In this document: positions 56,701-64,000 of the stretch, one piece after another
Layout: each line of letters begins with the position of its first letter
Numbering within the stretch: position 1 is the stretch's first letter
NCBI RefSeq assembly: GCF_003957515.1
Contig: NZ_RQXW01000002.1
Coordinates: forward strand, 186,001 to 250,000
Reading direction: 5' to 3'
Length of the DNA stretch: 64,000 nt
Origin: Amphritea opalescens
Lineage (GTDB): Bacteria; Pseudomonadota; Gammaproteobacteria; Pseudomonadales; Balneatricaceae
Notes under the pieces: generated by a model
Seen by the model: the letters and a program-made list of their open reading frames with translations, nothing else
What the model was told of the DNA's origin: nothing
The model's database searches: none
Made by a program: the position numbers and the translations under genes

Positions 56701-58205
56701 AGCTGATTTTCGATCTGAAGCAGGTTAACCCAGAAGGGTTGGTTTCGGTGAAGCTGGTTTCTCGTCCAGGTGTTGGCACCATTGCCTGTGGTGTAGCCAA
56801 GGCGTATGCCGATCTGATTACCATTTCGGGTTACGACGGTGGTACGGCGGCGAGTCCGCTGACCTCGGTTCACTATGCCGGTTCCCCTTGGGAGCTGGGT
56901 CTGGCCGATGCGCATCAATCTCTGCGCGGTAACCATTTGCGTGGCAAGATCCGCCTGCAAACAGACGGTGGTTTAAAAACCGGTTTGGATGTTGTTAAGG
57001 CCGCGATTCTTGGTGCTGAGAGCTTTGGTTTCGGTACCATGCCGATGGTTGCAGTGGGTTGTAAGTACCTACGTATCTGTCATTTGAATAACTGTGCGAC
57101 CGGTGTTGCGACGCAAAACGAAGAGCTACGGGATAAACATTACCGTGGTACCGTTGAGATGGTGAAAAACTATTTCCGTTTTGTGGCTGAAGAGACCCGT
57201 CAGTGGATGGCGTCAGTGGGTGTTCGTTCTTTGGAGGAGTTAGTCGGTCGGGTCGATCTGCTAGAGCTGCTGGAAGGAACAACCGTGAAGCATGGCAAGC
57301 TAGATCTGTCACCGCTGATTTCGGATGCAGGCATTCCGGCTGAATATCCGCAAACCTGTCAGGTTGAGCATAACGATCCTTATGATACCGGCGCTTTGAA
57401 TAGCAAGATGCTCGCGCTGGTTGAGCAGGCTATCAGTGACAAGTCCGGCGGTGAGTATGATCTGTTGATTACTAACTGTGACCGTTCGGTCGGTGCCCGT
57501 ACGTCAGGCGCTATCGCTCGGGTGCACGGTAATCTGGGCATGTCTGACGCCCCGATACGTTTCAACTTTACCGGTCATGCGGGCCAGAGCTTTGGTGTCT
57601 GGAATGCCGGCGGGCAAGAGTTGTATCTGAAAGGTGATGCCAACGACTATGTCGGTAAAGGCATGGCGGGCGGTAAGATTGTTATCAGTCAGCCAGATGA
57701 AGTGACCTTTGCCAGCAACGAAACAGCGATTATTGGTAATACCTGTCTCTATGGGGCAACCGGCGGTAAATTGTATGCCGCGGGTAGTGCTGGCGAGCGT
57801 TTTGCGGTGCGTAACTCCGGCTGTCATGCGGTTATCGAAGGTGCGGGTGATCACTGTTGTGAATACATGACTGGCGGTCTGATTACGGTGCTGGGTCAAA
57901 CGGGTTACAACTTCGGTGCAGGTATGACCGGTGGCTTCGCTTATGTACTGGATATGGATAACACCTTTGTTGATAAGTACAACCATGAGCTGGTGGATAT
58001 CCATCGGGTCGCGCCACAGCACATGGAAGAGTACAAAAACCATCTGCGCTCGGTCATTATTGGTTTCGCTCAAGAAACCGGTAGCCAGTGGGGCTTGCAG
58101 ATGATTGAAAACTTCGATGACTACATCGGTCGTTTCTGGTTGGTTAAGCCAAAAGCCGCCAGTCTGGGAGAGCTGCTGACTGATATGCGCTCTCGTCCGG
58201 AGTGA
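53751..58205 (+). CDS. gltB: Glutamate synthase (NADPH) large subunit
   Basis: The 1484-aa large subunit, which moves the amide of glutamine to 2-oxoglutarate. A 14-residue propeptide precedes the glutaminase nucleophile C15 ([12 protein letters not shown]), freed by processing. The domains follow in order: class II glutaminase (15-400), central domain, FMN-binding synthase (about 790-1200; [20 protein letters not shown]-like) with the [3Fe-4S] cysteines in [19 protein letters not shown] (near 1110), and a C-terminal beta-helix (about 1230-1480). Pairs with gltD. Confidence 0.97.
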   Translation: MSIGLYRPGEFKDNCGFGLMAHMQGEPSHNVLLKAIEALACMTHRGGIAADGKTGDGCGLLMQKPDTFLRAAAKSDLGVELGESYAVGMIFLSQEPALAAAAREVLNNQLAAQGLTVAGWRVVPTDPTCLGPIAKDTLPQIEQVFVTTDKAEREFAVSLYTARRKSEIALSADSDFYICSLSDKVISYKGLTMPVDLPVFYQDLSDERLETAICTYHQRFSTNTAPRWPLAQPFRLLAHNGEINTIEGNRNWSRARSSKFATDMLPHVDELQPIVNTTGSDSSSMDNMLEFLMVGGMNLYRAARMIVPPAWQNMDTMDAELRAFYDYNSMHMEPWDGPAGMVMTDGRFAVCMLDRNGLRPSRWVMTNDGLICTASEIGVFDYKPEDVVSQGRVGPGQILSIDTQTGEVLHTADVDERLKKAQPYKKWMRENALPLEQTMNLTEESKSFCEMTPEAVKAHMKMFQVTYEERDQILRPLGETGMEAVGSMGDDKPMAVLSSKVRSVYDYFRQQFAQVTNPPIDPLREAIVMSLETCIGAERNVFEETPEHARRVILTTPVLSASKFLRLKNNTVDGFGVAQVDLNYDPAEMDLKAAIESVADQAEALVRSGKVIIILSDFAIAEGRLPVHAAMATGAVHHRLINAGLRADANILVETGTVRDPHHFAVLFGFGATAVYPYLAYRVLTDLCATGEMQMNWLDSHENYRKGIKKGLMKILSKMGISTVASYRGAQLFEAVGVSSDVVDLCFSGVASRIEGADFSDFQKDQQALANEAWVARKKIQQGGLLKYVHGGEYHAYNPDVVRSIHTAVRSGDSADYQTYADLVNKRGVATLRDLLGLRKDVKSIPLSEVEPVENLFKRFDSAAMSLGALSPEAHECLAMAMNELGGRSNSGEGGEDPARHGTNRRSKIKQVASGRFGVTPEYLINADVMQIKVAQGAKPGEGGQLPGGKVNELIARLRYSVPGVTLISPPPHHDIYSIEDLAQLIFDLKQVNPEGLVSVKLVSRPGVGTIACGVAKAYADLITISGYDGGTAASPLTSVHYAGSPWELGLADAHQSLRGNHLRGKIRLQTDGGLKTGLDVVKAAILGAESFGFGTMPMVAVGCKYLRICHLNNCATGVATQNEELRDKHYRGTVEMVKNYFRFVAEETRQWMASVGVRSLEELVGRVDLLELLEGTTVKHGKLDLSPLISDAGIPAEYPQTCQVEHNDPYDTGALNSKMLALVEQAISDKSGGEYDLLITNCDRSVGARTSGAIARVHGNLGMSDAPIRFNFTGHAGQSFGVWNAGGQELYLKGDANDYVGKGMAGGKIVISQPDEVTFASNETAIIGNTCLYGATGGKLYAAGSAGERFAVRNSGCHAVIEGAGDHCCEYMTGGLITVLGQTGYNFGAGMTGGFAYVLDMDNTFVDKYNHELVDIHRVAPQHMEEYKNHLRSVIIGFAQETGSQWGLQMIENFDDYIGRFWLVKPKAASLGELLTDMRSRPE

Positions 58206-58238
58206 TGAGTTTATCGAGCAGGTGTTTAGTTATAGCTG

Positions 58239-58258
58239 TGTCTGCCTACGGGCAGACA
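58239..58258 (+). other. Hairpin between gltB and gltD
   Basis: TGTCTGCC (58239-58246) pairs perfectly with GGCAGACA (58251-58258) around a TACG tetraloop, in the 72-bp gltB-gltD gap. There is no T run after it, so it is probably an mRNA stability or expression-balance element. Confidence 0.65.
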
Positions 58259-58274
58259 TTATTAGGCGGGGTGA

Positions 58275-59699
<1,425 letters not shown>

Positions 59700-59713
59700 T
59701 TACCTGCCTGTTT

Positions 59714-59741
59714 AAAAAGGTCGCTTCGGCGGCCTTTTTTT
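59714..59741 (+). terminator. Intrinsic terminator after gltD
   Basis: AAAAAGGTCGC (59714-59724) pairs with GCGGCCTTTTT (59729-59739, one G-T pair) around a TTCG tetraloop and ends in T. It separates gltBD from hemE. Confidence 0.9.
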
Positions 59742-59840
59742 ATCTTTGTGTTACAGATCAGCAAACAGGAGAGTTGTTCGCGCCTGTGTGTAAAAACCTG
59801 TAAAATGCCCCCAGTTTTGAATCTGAATCGAGAAAAAGCA

Positions 59841-60905
59841 ATGGCTGAATTGAAGAATGATCGTTTTCTGCGCGCGCTGATGCGTGAGCCTGTCGATGTG
59901 ACACCAGTATGGATGATGCGTCAGGCGGGTCGTTATCTGCCAGAATATCGTGCTACTCGTGCTCAGGCCGGTGATTTTATGAGCCTGTGTAAAAATAAAG
60001 AGCTGGCGTGCGAAGTCACTATTCAGCCATTGGAACGTTACGATCTCGATGCCGCGATTCTGTTCTCTGATATTCTGACTATTCCTGATGCGATGGGTTT
60101 AGGGCTGTATTTTGAAGTCGGCGAAGGGCCTAAGTTTAAAAAGATTATCCGTACCGAGGCTGATGTCGATGCGTTGCCCGTGCCGGATTCGGCCAGTGAT
60201 TTGAGCTATGTGATGGATGCGGTGAAAACTATCCGTTCTGAGCTCAATGGCCGAGTTCCACTGATCGGTTTCTCCGGTAGCCCGTGGACGCTAGCAACCT
60301 ATATGGTTGAAGGTGGTTCGAGTAAAGACTTCCGGCATATCAAACAGATGATGTATGCGACCCCCGAGGTGCTACATCAACTGTTAGACAAACTAGCGCA
60401 GTCCGTGACTGACTATCTTAACCAGCAGATCCTCAGTGGTGCCCAAGCGGTACAGATCTTTGATACCTGGGGCGGTGTGTTAAGTGGGCCGAAGTATCAG
60501 GAATTTTCGCTTAACTATATGCAGAAAATTGCGAATGGACTGATTCGTGAGCATGAAGGCCGTATAGTGCCGGTGATTATGTTCACCAAAAACGGTGGGC
60601 AGTGGCTTGAAGCGATGACCGCATCCGGTGCCGATGCTTTAGGGCTAGACTGGACTATCAATATCGATGATGCCCGCGCTCGTGTGGGTGATAAAGTGGC
60701 CTTGCAAGGTAATATGGATCCTTCCGTGCTGTATGGTTCTGAGGCCTGTATTCGCAGCGAAGTTGCTGATATTTTAGCGCGTTATGGCAGTGGTCCAGGC
60801 CATGTGTTCAACTTAGGACACGGTATCCATCAATTCGTCGATCCTGATCAGCCGAAGATCTTTGTTGATGCGGTGCATGAACTCAGTGCGCAGTATCACG
60901 TCTAA
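59841..60905 (+). CDS. hemE: Uroporphyrinogen decarboxylase HemE
   Basis: A 354-aa enzyme converting uroporphyrinogen III to coproporphyrinogen III in haem synthesis. It begins [20 protein letters not shown]; the family signature [15 protein letters not shown] (about 21-35) and a second, [17 protein letters not shown] (about 143-159), are present. The ATG at 59841 is chosen over a frame starting at 59748, most of which precedes the conserved start. Further haem genes are a HemJ-like gene at 31.4 kb. Terminator follows. Confidence 0.96.
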   Translation: MAELKNDRFLRALMREPVDVTPVWMMRQAGRYLPEYRATRAQAGDFMSLCKNKELACEVTIQPLERYDLDAAILFSDILTIPDAMGLGLYFEVGEGPKFKKIIRTEADVDALPVPDSASDLSYVMDAVKTIRSELNGRVPLIGFSGSPWTLATYMVEGGSSKDFRHIKQMMYATPEVLHQLLDKLAQSVTDYLNQQILSGAQAVQIFDTWGGVLSGPKYQEFSLNYMQKIANGLIREHEGRIVPVIMFTKNGGQWLEAMTASGADALGLDWTINIDDARARVGDKVALQGNMDPSVLYGSEACIRSEVADILARYGSGPGHVFNLGHGIHQFVDPDQPKIFVDAVHELSAQYHV

Positions 60906-60932
60906 CGAGACGATGTTAAATCTATGTGAAAT

Positions 60933-60956
60933 AAGAGGGCTATGAGCCCTCTTTTG
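60933..60956 (+). terminator. Intrinsic terminator after hemE
   Basis: AAGAGGGCT (60933-60941) pairs perfectly with AGCCCTCTT (60945-60953) around a three-base loop, then TT. Only four consecutive T are found at its 3' side, so its strength is moderate. Confidence 0.75.
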
Positions 60957-60973
60957 TTATCCAGCGGAAAATC

Positions 60974-61699
60974 ATGAAACGACTGACTCAACTTTTAGAT
61001 AGTAATCGGCAGTGGGCCGAACAGATTAACCAGGATGATCCGCATTTCTTTGAAACACTGGCCCAGCAGCAGGCACCGGAATATCTCTGGATCGGTTGCT
61101 CCGATAGCCGTGTGCCCGCCAATGAGATCGTTGGCATGTTACCGGGTGAACTGTTTGTGCATCGGAATGTATCCAACCTTGTTATCCACACGGATATGAA
61201 CTGCCTCTCGGTGATTCAGTATGCGGTGCAGGTGCTCAAAGTTAAACATATCATGGTGGTAGGGCACTACGGCTGTGGAGGCGTTAAGGCGGCGTTAGAG
61301 AGTACGCCCCACGGCTTGATCGATAACTGGTTGCGGCAGATACGCAAGGTGAATCAAAAGCACCGTGATCTGCTGTCTGCCTGGGATCACTCTCACCAGC
61401 GGTTGGATCGACTGTGTGAACTGAATGTGATCGAGCAGGCGTTTAATGTTTGTGAAACGACGATTGTGCAAGACGCTTGGGCTGAAGGGCAGGATCTAAC
61501 CGTGCATGGTTGGATCTACGGTTTGAATGATGGGCTGGTGAATGATCTAGAATTTAATGCTTCTGAGGATGCTGAGGTTGAAGCACAATACAATCTGGCT
61601 ATTAGTAAGATTGAAGCCTTACGGCAATTGGCGCTAGCTTCTGAAAAAGGCCACAACGCGAGAACATTGTGGGATAGAGTACGTACACTGTTTGATTAA
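60974..61699 (+). CDS. can: Beta-class carbonic anhydrase Can
   Basis: A 241-aa zinc enzyme that interconverts CO2 and bicarbonate. The zinc ligands are where E. coli Can has them: C42 and D44 in CSDSR, H98 and C101 in HYGCGG. Further family words are FVHRNVSN and the C-terminal WIYGLNDGLV. It is a little longer than E. coli Can (220 aa), through its C-terminal helix. It lies just after the hemE terminator and may be cotranscribed only by read-through. Confidence 0.95.
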   Translation: MKRLTQLLDSNRQWAEQINQDDPHFFETLAQQQAPEYLWIGCSDSRVPANEIVGMLPGELFVHRNVSNLVIHTDMNCLSVIQYAVQVLKVKHIMVVGHYGCGGVKAALESTPHGLIDNWLRQIRKVNQKHRDLLSAWDHSHQRLDRLCELNVIEQAFNVCETTIVQDAWAEGQDLTVHGWIYGLNDGLVNDLEFNASEDAEVEAQYNLAISKIEALRQLALASEKGHNARTLWDRVRTLFD

Positions 61700-61730
61700 T
61701 CAGTGCTGCTCTGTGTTAATACCGATAATA

Positions 61731-61760
61731 AAAAGCCTCGCGGTTGCGAGGCTTTTTTTG
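61731..61760. terminator. Bidirectional terminator, can / metY
   Basis: An 11-bp perfect stem AAAAGCCTCGC (61731-61741) with GCGAGGCTTTT (61746-61756) around GGTT, with T runs on both strands, between the convergent can and metY-like genes. Confidence 0.93.
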
Positions 61761-61776
61761 TTCTGTTGAGCGGTTG

Positions 61777-63051
61777 TTACTTAGCCGCTTGTAGGGCCTG
61801 CTCTAGATCGGAGATCAAGTCATCGATATGCTCGATACCGATCGAGAGGCGAACCATATCATCGGTAACACCGGCTGATTTTAACTCTTCATCGTTCAGC
61901 TGACGGTGAGTGGTTTCAGCCGGAATAGACGCCAGAGATTTACAGTCGCCAATATTAACGAGGCGAATAAAAATATTCAGGGCGTCATAGAATTTACGGG
62001 TGGCTTCTCGGCCGCCGGCGATACCGAAGCTAAGAATACCGGATGCCTGTCCATTCATATATTTCTTGGCCAATGCATGGTCTTTATGGCTTTCTAGGCC
62101 AGCATAGTTTACCCATTTAACCTGATCATGACCTTCTAGGTATTTAGCGACCTTGAGGGTGTTTTCACAAACCCGCTCCATTCTCAGCGATAGTGTTTCA
62201 ACACCTTGAAGTAACAGGAAGGCGTTCATCGGAGACAGTGCTGCACCCATATTGCGCAGAGGTACGACGCGGCAACGGCCGATAAAGGCCGCAGGGCCAA
62301 AGGCTTCGGTGTAGACCACACCGTGGTAAGAGACATCAGGGGTGTTCAGCAGTGGGAAGCGGTCGGCGTGCTCAGCCCAAGGGAAGTTACCGGAATCGAT
62401 AATCACACCGCCAAGAGAGTTGCCGTGGCCACCGATATATTTGGTTGCCGCCTGTACAACGATATCTGCACCCTGTTCGATAGGACGCCACAGCGCAGGG
62501 CTGGCAACGGTGCTATCGACAATCAGTGGTAGGCCGTGTTTATGGGCCAGTTTGGCGAGGGTTTCAATGTCGGCAATGCCGCCGGAAGGGTTGCCGATTG
62601 ATTCGCAGTAGATGGCGCGGGTACGGTCATCGATGAGGGCTTCCATTGCACTGAAATCGTCTTTATTTGCAAAACGGGTTTCAATGCCCTGGCGAGGCAG
62701 TGTGTGGGCAAACAGGTTGTAAGTGCCGCCGTATAGCTCGCTAGTGGCGATGATGTTGTCACCGGCTTCTGCAATCGTTTGAATGGTATAGGTGATGGCG
62801 GCCATGCCAGATGCCACAGCCAGTGCAGCAACACCGCCTTCCATCGCCGCTATGCGTTGTTCCAGCACATCGTTGGTGGGGTTGGTAATACGGGTGTAAA
62901 TATTGCCAGGGACCTTCAGATCAAACAGATCAGCGCCGTGTTGGGCATTGTCAAAAGCGTAAGAAGTGGTTTGATAGATCGGCACCGCGGCCGCTTTAGT
63001 CGTTTCTTCCGGGCTGTAACCACCATGGACGGCAATTGTTTCCAGTTTCAT
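61777..63051 (-). CDS. metY: O-acetylhomoserine sulfhydrylase (MetY-like, PLP-dependent)
   Basis: A 424-aa PLP enzyme of the Cys/Met metabolism family that makes homocysteine from O-acetylhomoserine and sulfide. The start MKLETIAVHGGYSPE, PIYQTTSYAF (24-33), SGMAAI (81-86) and SELYGGTYNLF (104-114) fit MetY. D179 and K204 (AATKYIGGHG) are the PLP aspartate and Schiff-base lysine. The usual S-x-T-K before the lysine is A201-A-T-K, so a phosphate contact may be lost. GAGGAG precedes the ATG. OAH versus OSH substrate use is not certain. Confidence 0.88.
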   Translation of the reverse strand: MKLETIAVHGGYSPEETTKAAAVPIYQTTSYAFDNAQHGADLFDLKVPGNIYTRITNPTNDVLEQRIAAMEGGVAALAVASGMAAITYTIQTIAEAGDNIIATSELYGGTYNLFAHTLPRQGIETRFANKDDFSAMEALIDDRTRAIYCESIGNPSGGIADIETLAKLAHKHGLPLIVDSTVASPALWRPIEQGADIVVQAATKYIGGHGNSLGGVIIDSGNFPWAEHADRFPLLNTPDVSYHGVVYTEAFGPAAFIGRCRVVPLRNMGAALSPMNAFLLLQGVETLSLRMERVCENTLKVAKYLEGHDQVKWVNYAGLESHKDHALAKKYMNGQASGILSFGIAGGREATRKFYDALNIFIRLVNIGDCKSLASIPAETTHRQLNDEELKSAGVTDDMVRLSIGIEHIDDLISDLEQALQAAK

Positions 63052-63210
63052 CTGAAGCTCCTCATGAACAGTGTGAGACGTTTGTTGTCGTTTTATATCG
63101 ATTCTTGTGCGCTAGATTGTAGCCCTTCAGCAGAAGAAATAAAGTTCTCTTTTATACAAGCCGGCGGCGTGTTCCGTTAGAATGCGCTGATTGATCTAGA
63201 GGAAAATCGG

Positions 63211-64000
63211 ATGGCCAAGGCAAAGAGTGCGTATGTCTGTAATGACTGCGGTGCAGATTATTCTAAATGGCAGGGACAATGTAGTGCCTGCCATGCGTGG
63301 AATACCCTGACCGAAGTGCGTCTTAGCAGCGCTAAACCCAGTGCCGCACGAGGCGCTCGATTTGAGGGTTACGCTGGTGGGGGAAGCCTTGCCAAGGTAC
63401 AGGATCTATCGGAAGTTAATCTGGCCGATATGCCGCGCTTTGCTTCGGGTTCGGGCGAACTTGACCGGGTGTTGGGTGGCGGCCTAGTGCCGGGCTCAGC
63501 GATTTTGATCGGCGGTCATCCGGGGGCGGGTAAGAGTACGTTGTTATTACAGACCATGTGTCATCTGGCACAACAGATGCCCGCGCTATATGTGACCGGT
63601 GAAGAATCATTACAGCAGGTGGCATTACGGGCGCAGCGCTTGGGTTTGACCACTGCTAATCTGAAGATGTTATCGGAAACCAGCGTCGAGCAAATTTGCA
63701 CTATCGCCGAGCAACTGAAACCGAAAGTGCTGGTGGTAGATTCGATTCAGGTGATGCATGTGGATGATGTGCAATCTGCCCCAGGTAGTGTCTCACAGGT
63801 GCGAGAAGCCGCCGCCTATCTGACTCGGTTTGCCAAACAGACCGGCACGGTACTCTTTCTAGTGGGTCATGTGACCAAAGATGGCTCTTTGGCGGGGCCT
63901 AAAGTGCTGGAACATATGATCGATTGCTCGTTGCAGCTCGAAGGGGATAGCGACGGCCGCTTTCGTACCCTGCGTAGCCATAAAAACCGTTTTGGTGCGG
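63211..64000 (+). CDS. radA: DNA repair protein RadA, N-terminal part
   Basis: The first 263 codons of the RecA-like branch-migration protein RadA; the window ends within the gene. Zinc finger C10, C13, C24, C27 (CNDCG, CSAC), then Walker A GHPGAGKST (102-110) and, at the end of the window, the RadA-specific KNRFG motif. The Walker A loop carries GHPGAG where most have GDPGIG. Family role: extends heteroduplex in homologous recombination and repair. AGAGGA precedes the ATG. The 159 bp before it separate it from the divergent metY-like gene. Confidence 0.95.
   Translation, partial: MAKAKSAYVCNDCGADYSKWQGQCSACHAWNTLTEVRLSSAKPSAARGARFEGYAGGGSLAKVQDLSEVNLADMPRFASGSGELDRVLGGGLVPGSAILIGGHPGAGKSTLLLQTMCHLAQQMPALYVTGEESLQQVALRAQRLGLTTANLKMLSETSVEQICTIAEQLKPKVLVVDSIQVMHVDDVQSAPGSVSQVREAAAYLTRFAKQTGTVLFLVGHVTKDGSLAGPKVLEHMIDCSLQLEGDSDGRFRTLRSHKNRFGA

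Noticed and set aside
59774-59806. TTGTTC and TAAAAT before hemE as a promoter
   Set aside because: The spacer is 21 bp, too long for a normal sigma-70 promoter; the -10 alone is not enough.
59748-59840. Upstream extension of hemE
   Set aside because: The conserved start of the protein is at 59841; the extension begins just after the gltD terminator.
61703-61903. Open frame after can
   Set aside because: It runs through the bidirectional terminator and antisense to the metY-like gene.

Overview
The window is an ordinary stretch of chromosome from a Gammaproteobacterium. The gene content (type IV pilus pilMNOPQ beside aroK-aroB-damX-gltBD, metK next to tkt-epd-pgk-fba, hslVU beside argS and priA-rpmE, a GlxA-type regulator, a di-heme peroxidase) and the moderate GC content suggest a marine member of the Oceanospirillales or a close relative. 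That placement is inference from content and order. Gene density is high. Convergent pairs are usually separated by short bidirectional intrinsic terminators. I saw no insertion sequence, prophage, CRISPR array, rRNA or tRNA gene.

Region by region. 1-7.8 kb: the start of rsmE (cut by the window edge), metK, then diverging from metK the carbon cluster tkt-epd-pgk-fba. 7.8-16 kb is the most accessory-looking part: a glutathione transferase with a divergent LysR regulator, a Rof-like Rho inhibitor, a di-heme cytochrome c peroxidase behind an FNR/ANR-like site, a metallophosphoesterase fused to a BFD-like [2Fe-2S] domain, an AhpD-like protein divergent from a GlxA-type regulator, a uracil-DNA-glycosylase-like protein with four candidate cluster cysteines, a small membrane protein and a NYN/OST-HTH protein. 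16-31.9 kb: dbpA-ppiC and a 63-aa orphan, a sirtuin, malate synthase G, a DUF4870-like protein, a thioesterase, the mechanosensitive channel mscK, an alpha/beta hydrolase, serA, ppnP, a LysR/MFS divergent pair, a fumarylacetoacetase-family hydrolase and a HemJ-like protein. 31.9-41.1 kb: ubiJ, ubiE, DUF971, hslU, hslV, an FtsN-like SPOR protein, argS and priA on the minus strand, then rpmE with a structured leader. 41.3-64 kb: malic enzyme, mrcA, divergent pilMNOPQ-aroK-aroB-damX, gltB-gltD, hemE, can, a metY-like sulfhydrylase and the 5' part of radA.

How the genes work together. tkt, epd, pgk and fba share sugar-phosphate chemistry; epd makes the pyridoxal phosphate precursor and tkt makes erythrose-4-phosphate, which also feeds aroB. 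mrcA, pilM-Q and the two SPOR proteins are envelope genes. gltBD and serA supply nitrogen and one-carbon/serine metabolism. hemE and the HemJ-like gene belong to haem synthesis, and ubiE and ubiJ to quinone synthesis, although ubiB is not in its usual place after ubiJ.

I did not find a convincing new multi-gene system. The observations most worth following are the phosphoesterase-[2Fe-2S] fusion, the uracil-DNA-glycosylase-like protein with its overlapping membrane partner, the peroxidase FNR/ANR-like site, the repeated element before glcB, the operator-like repeats between metK and tkt, and the rpmE leader. All promoters, operators and hairpins here were read by eye and no search was run.
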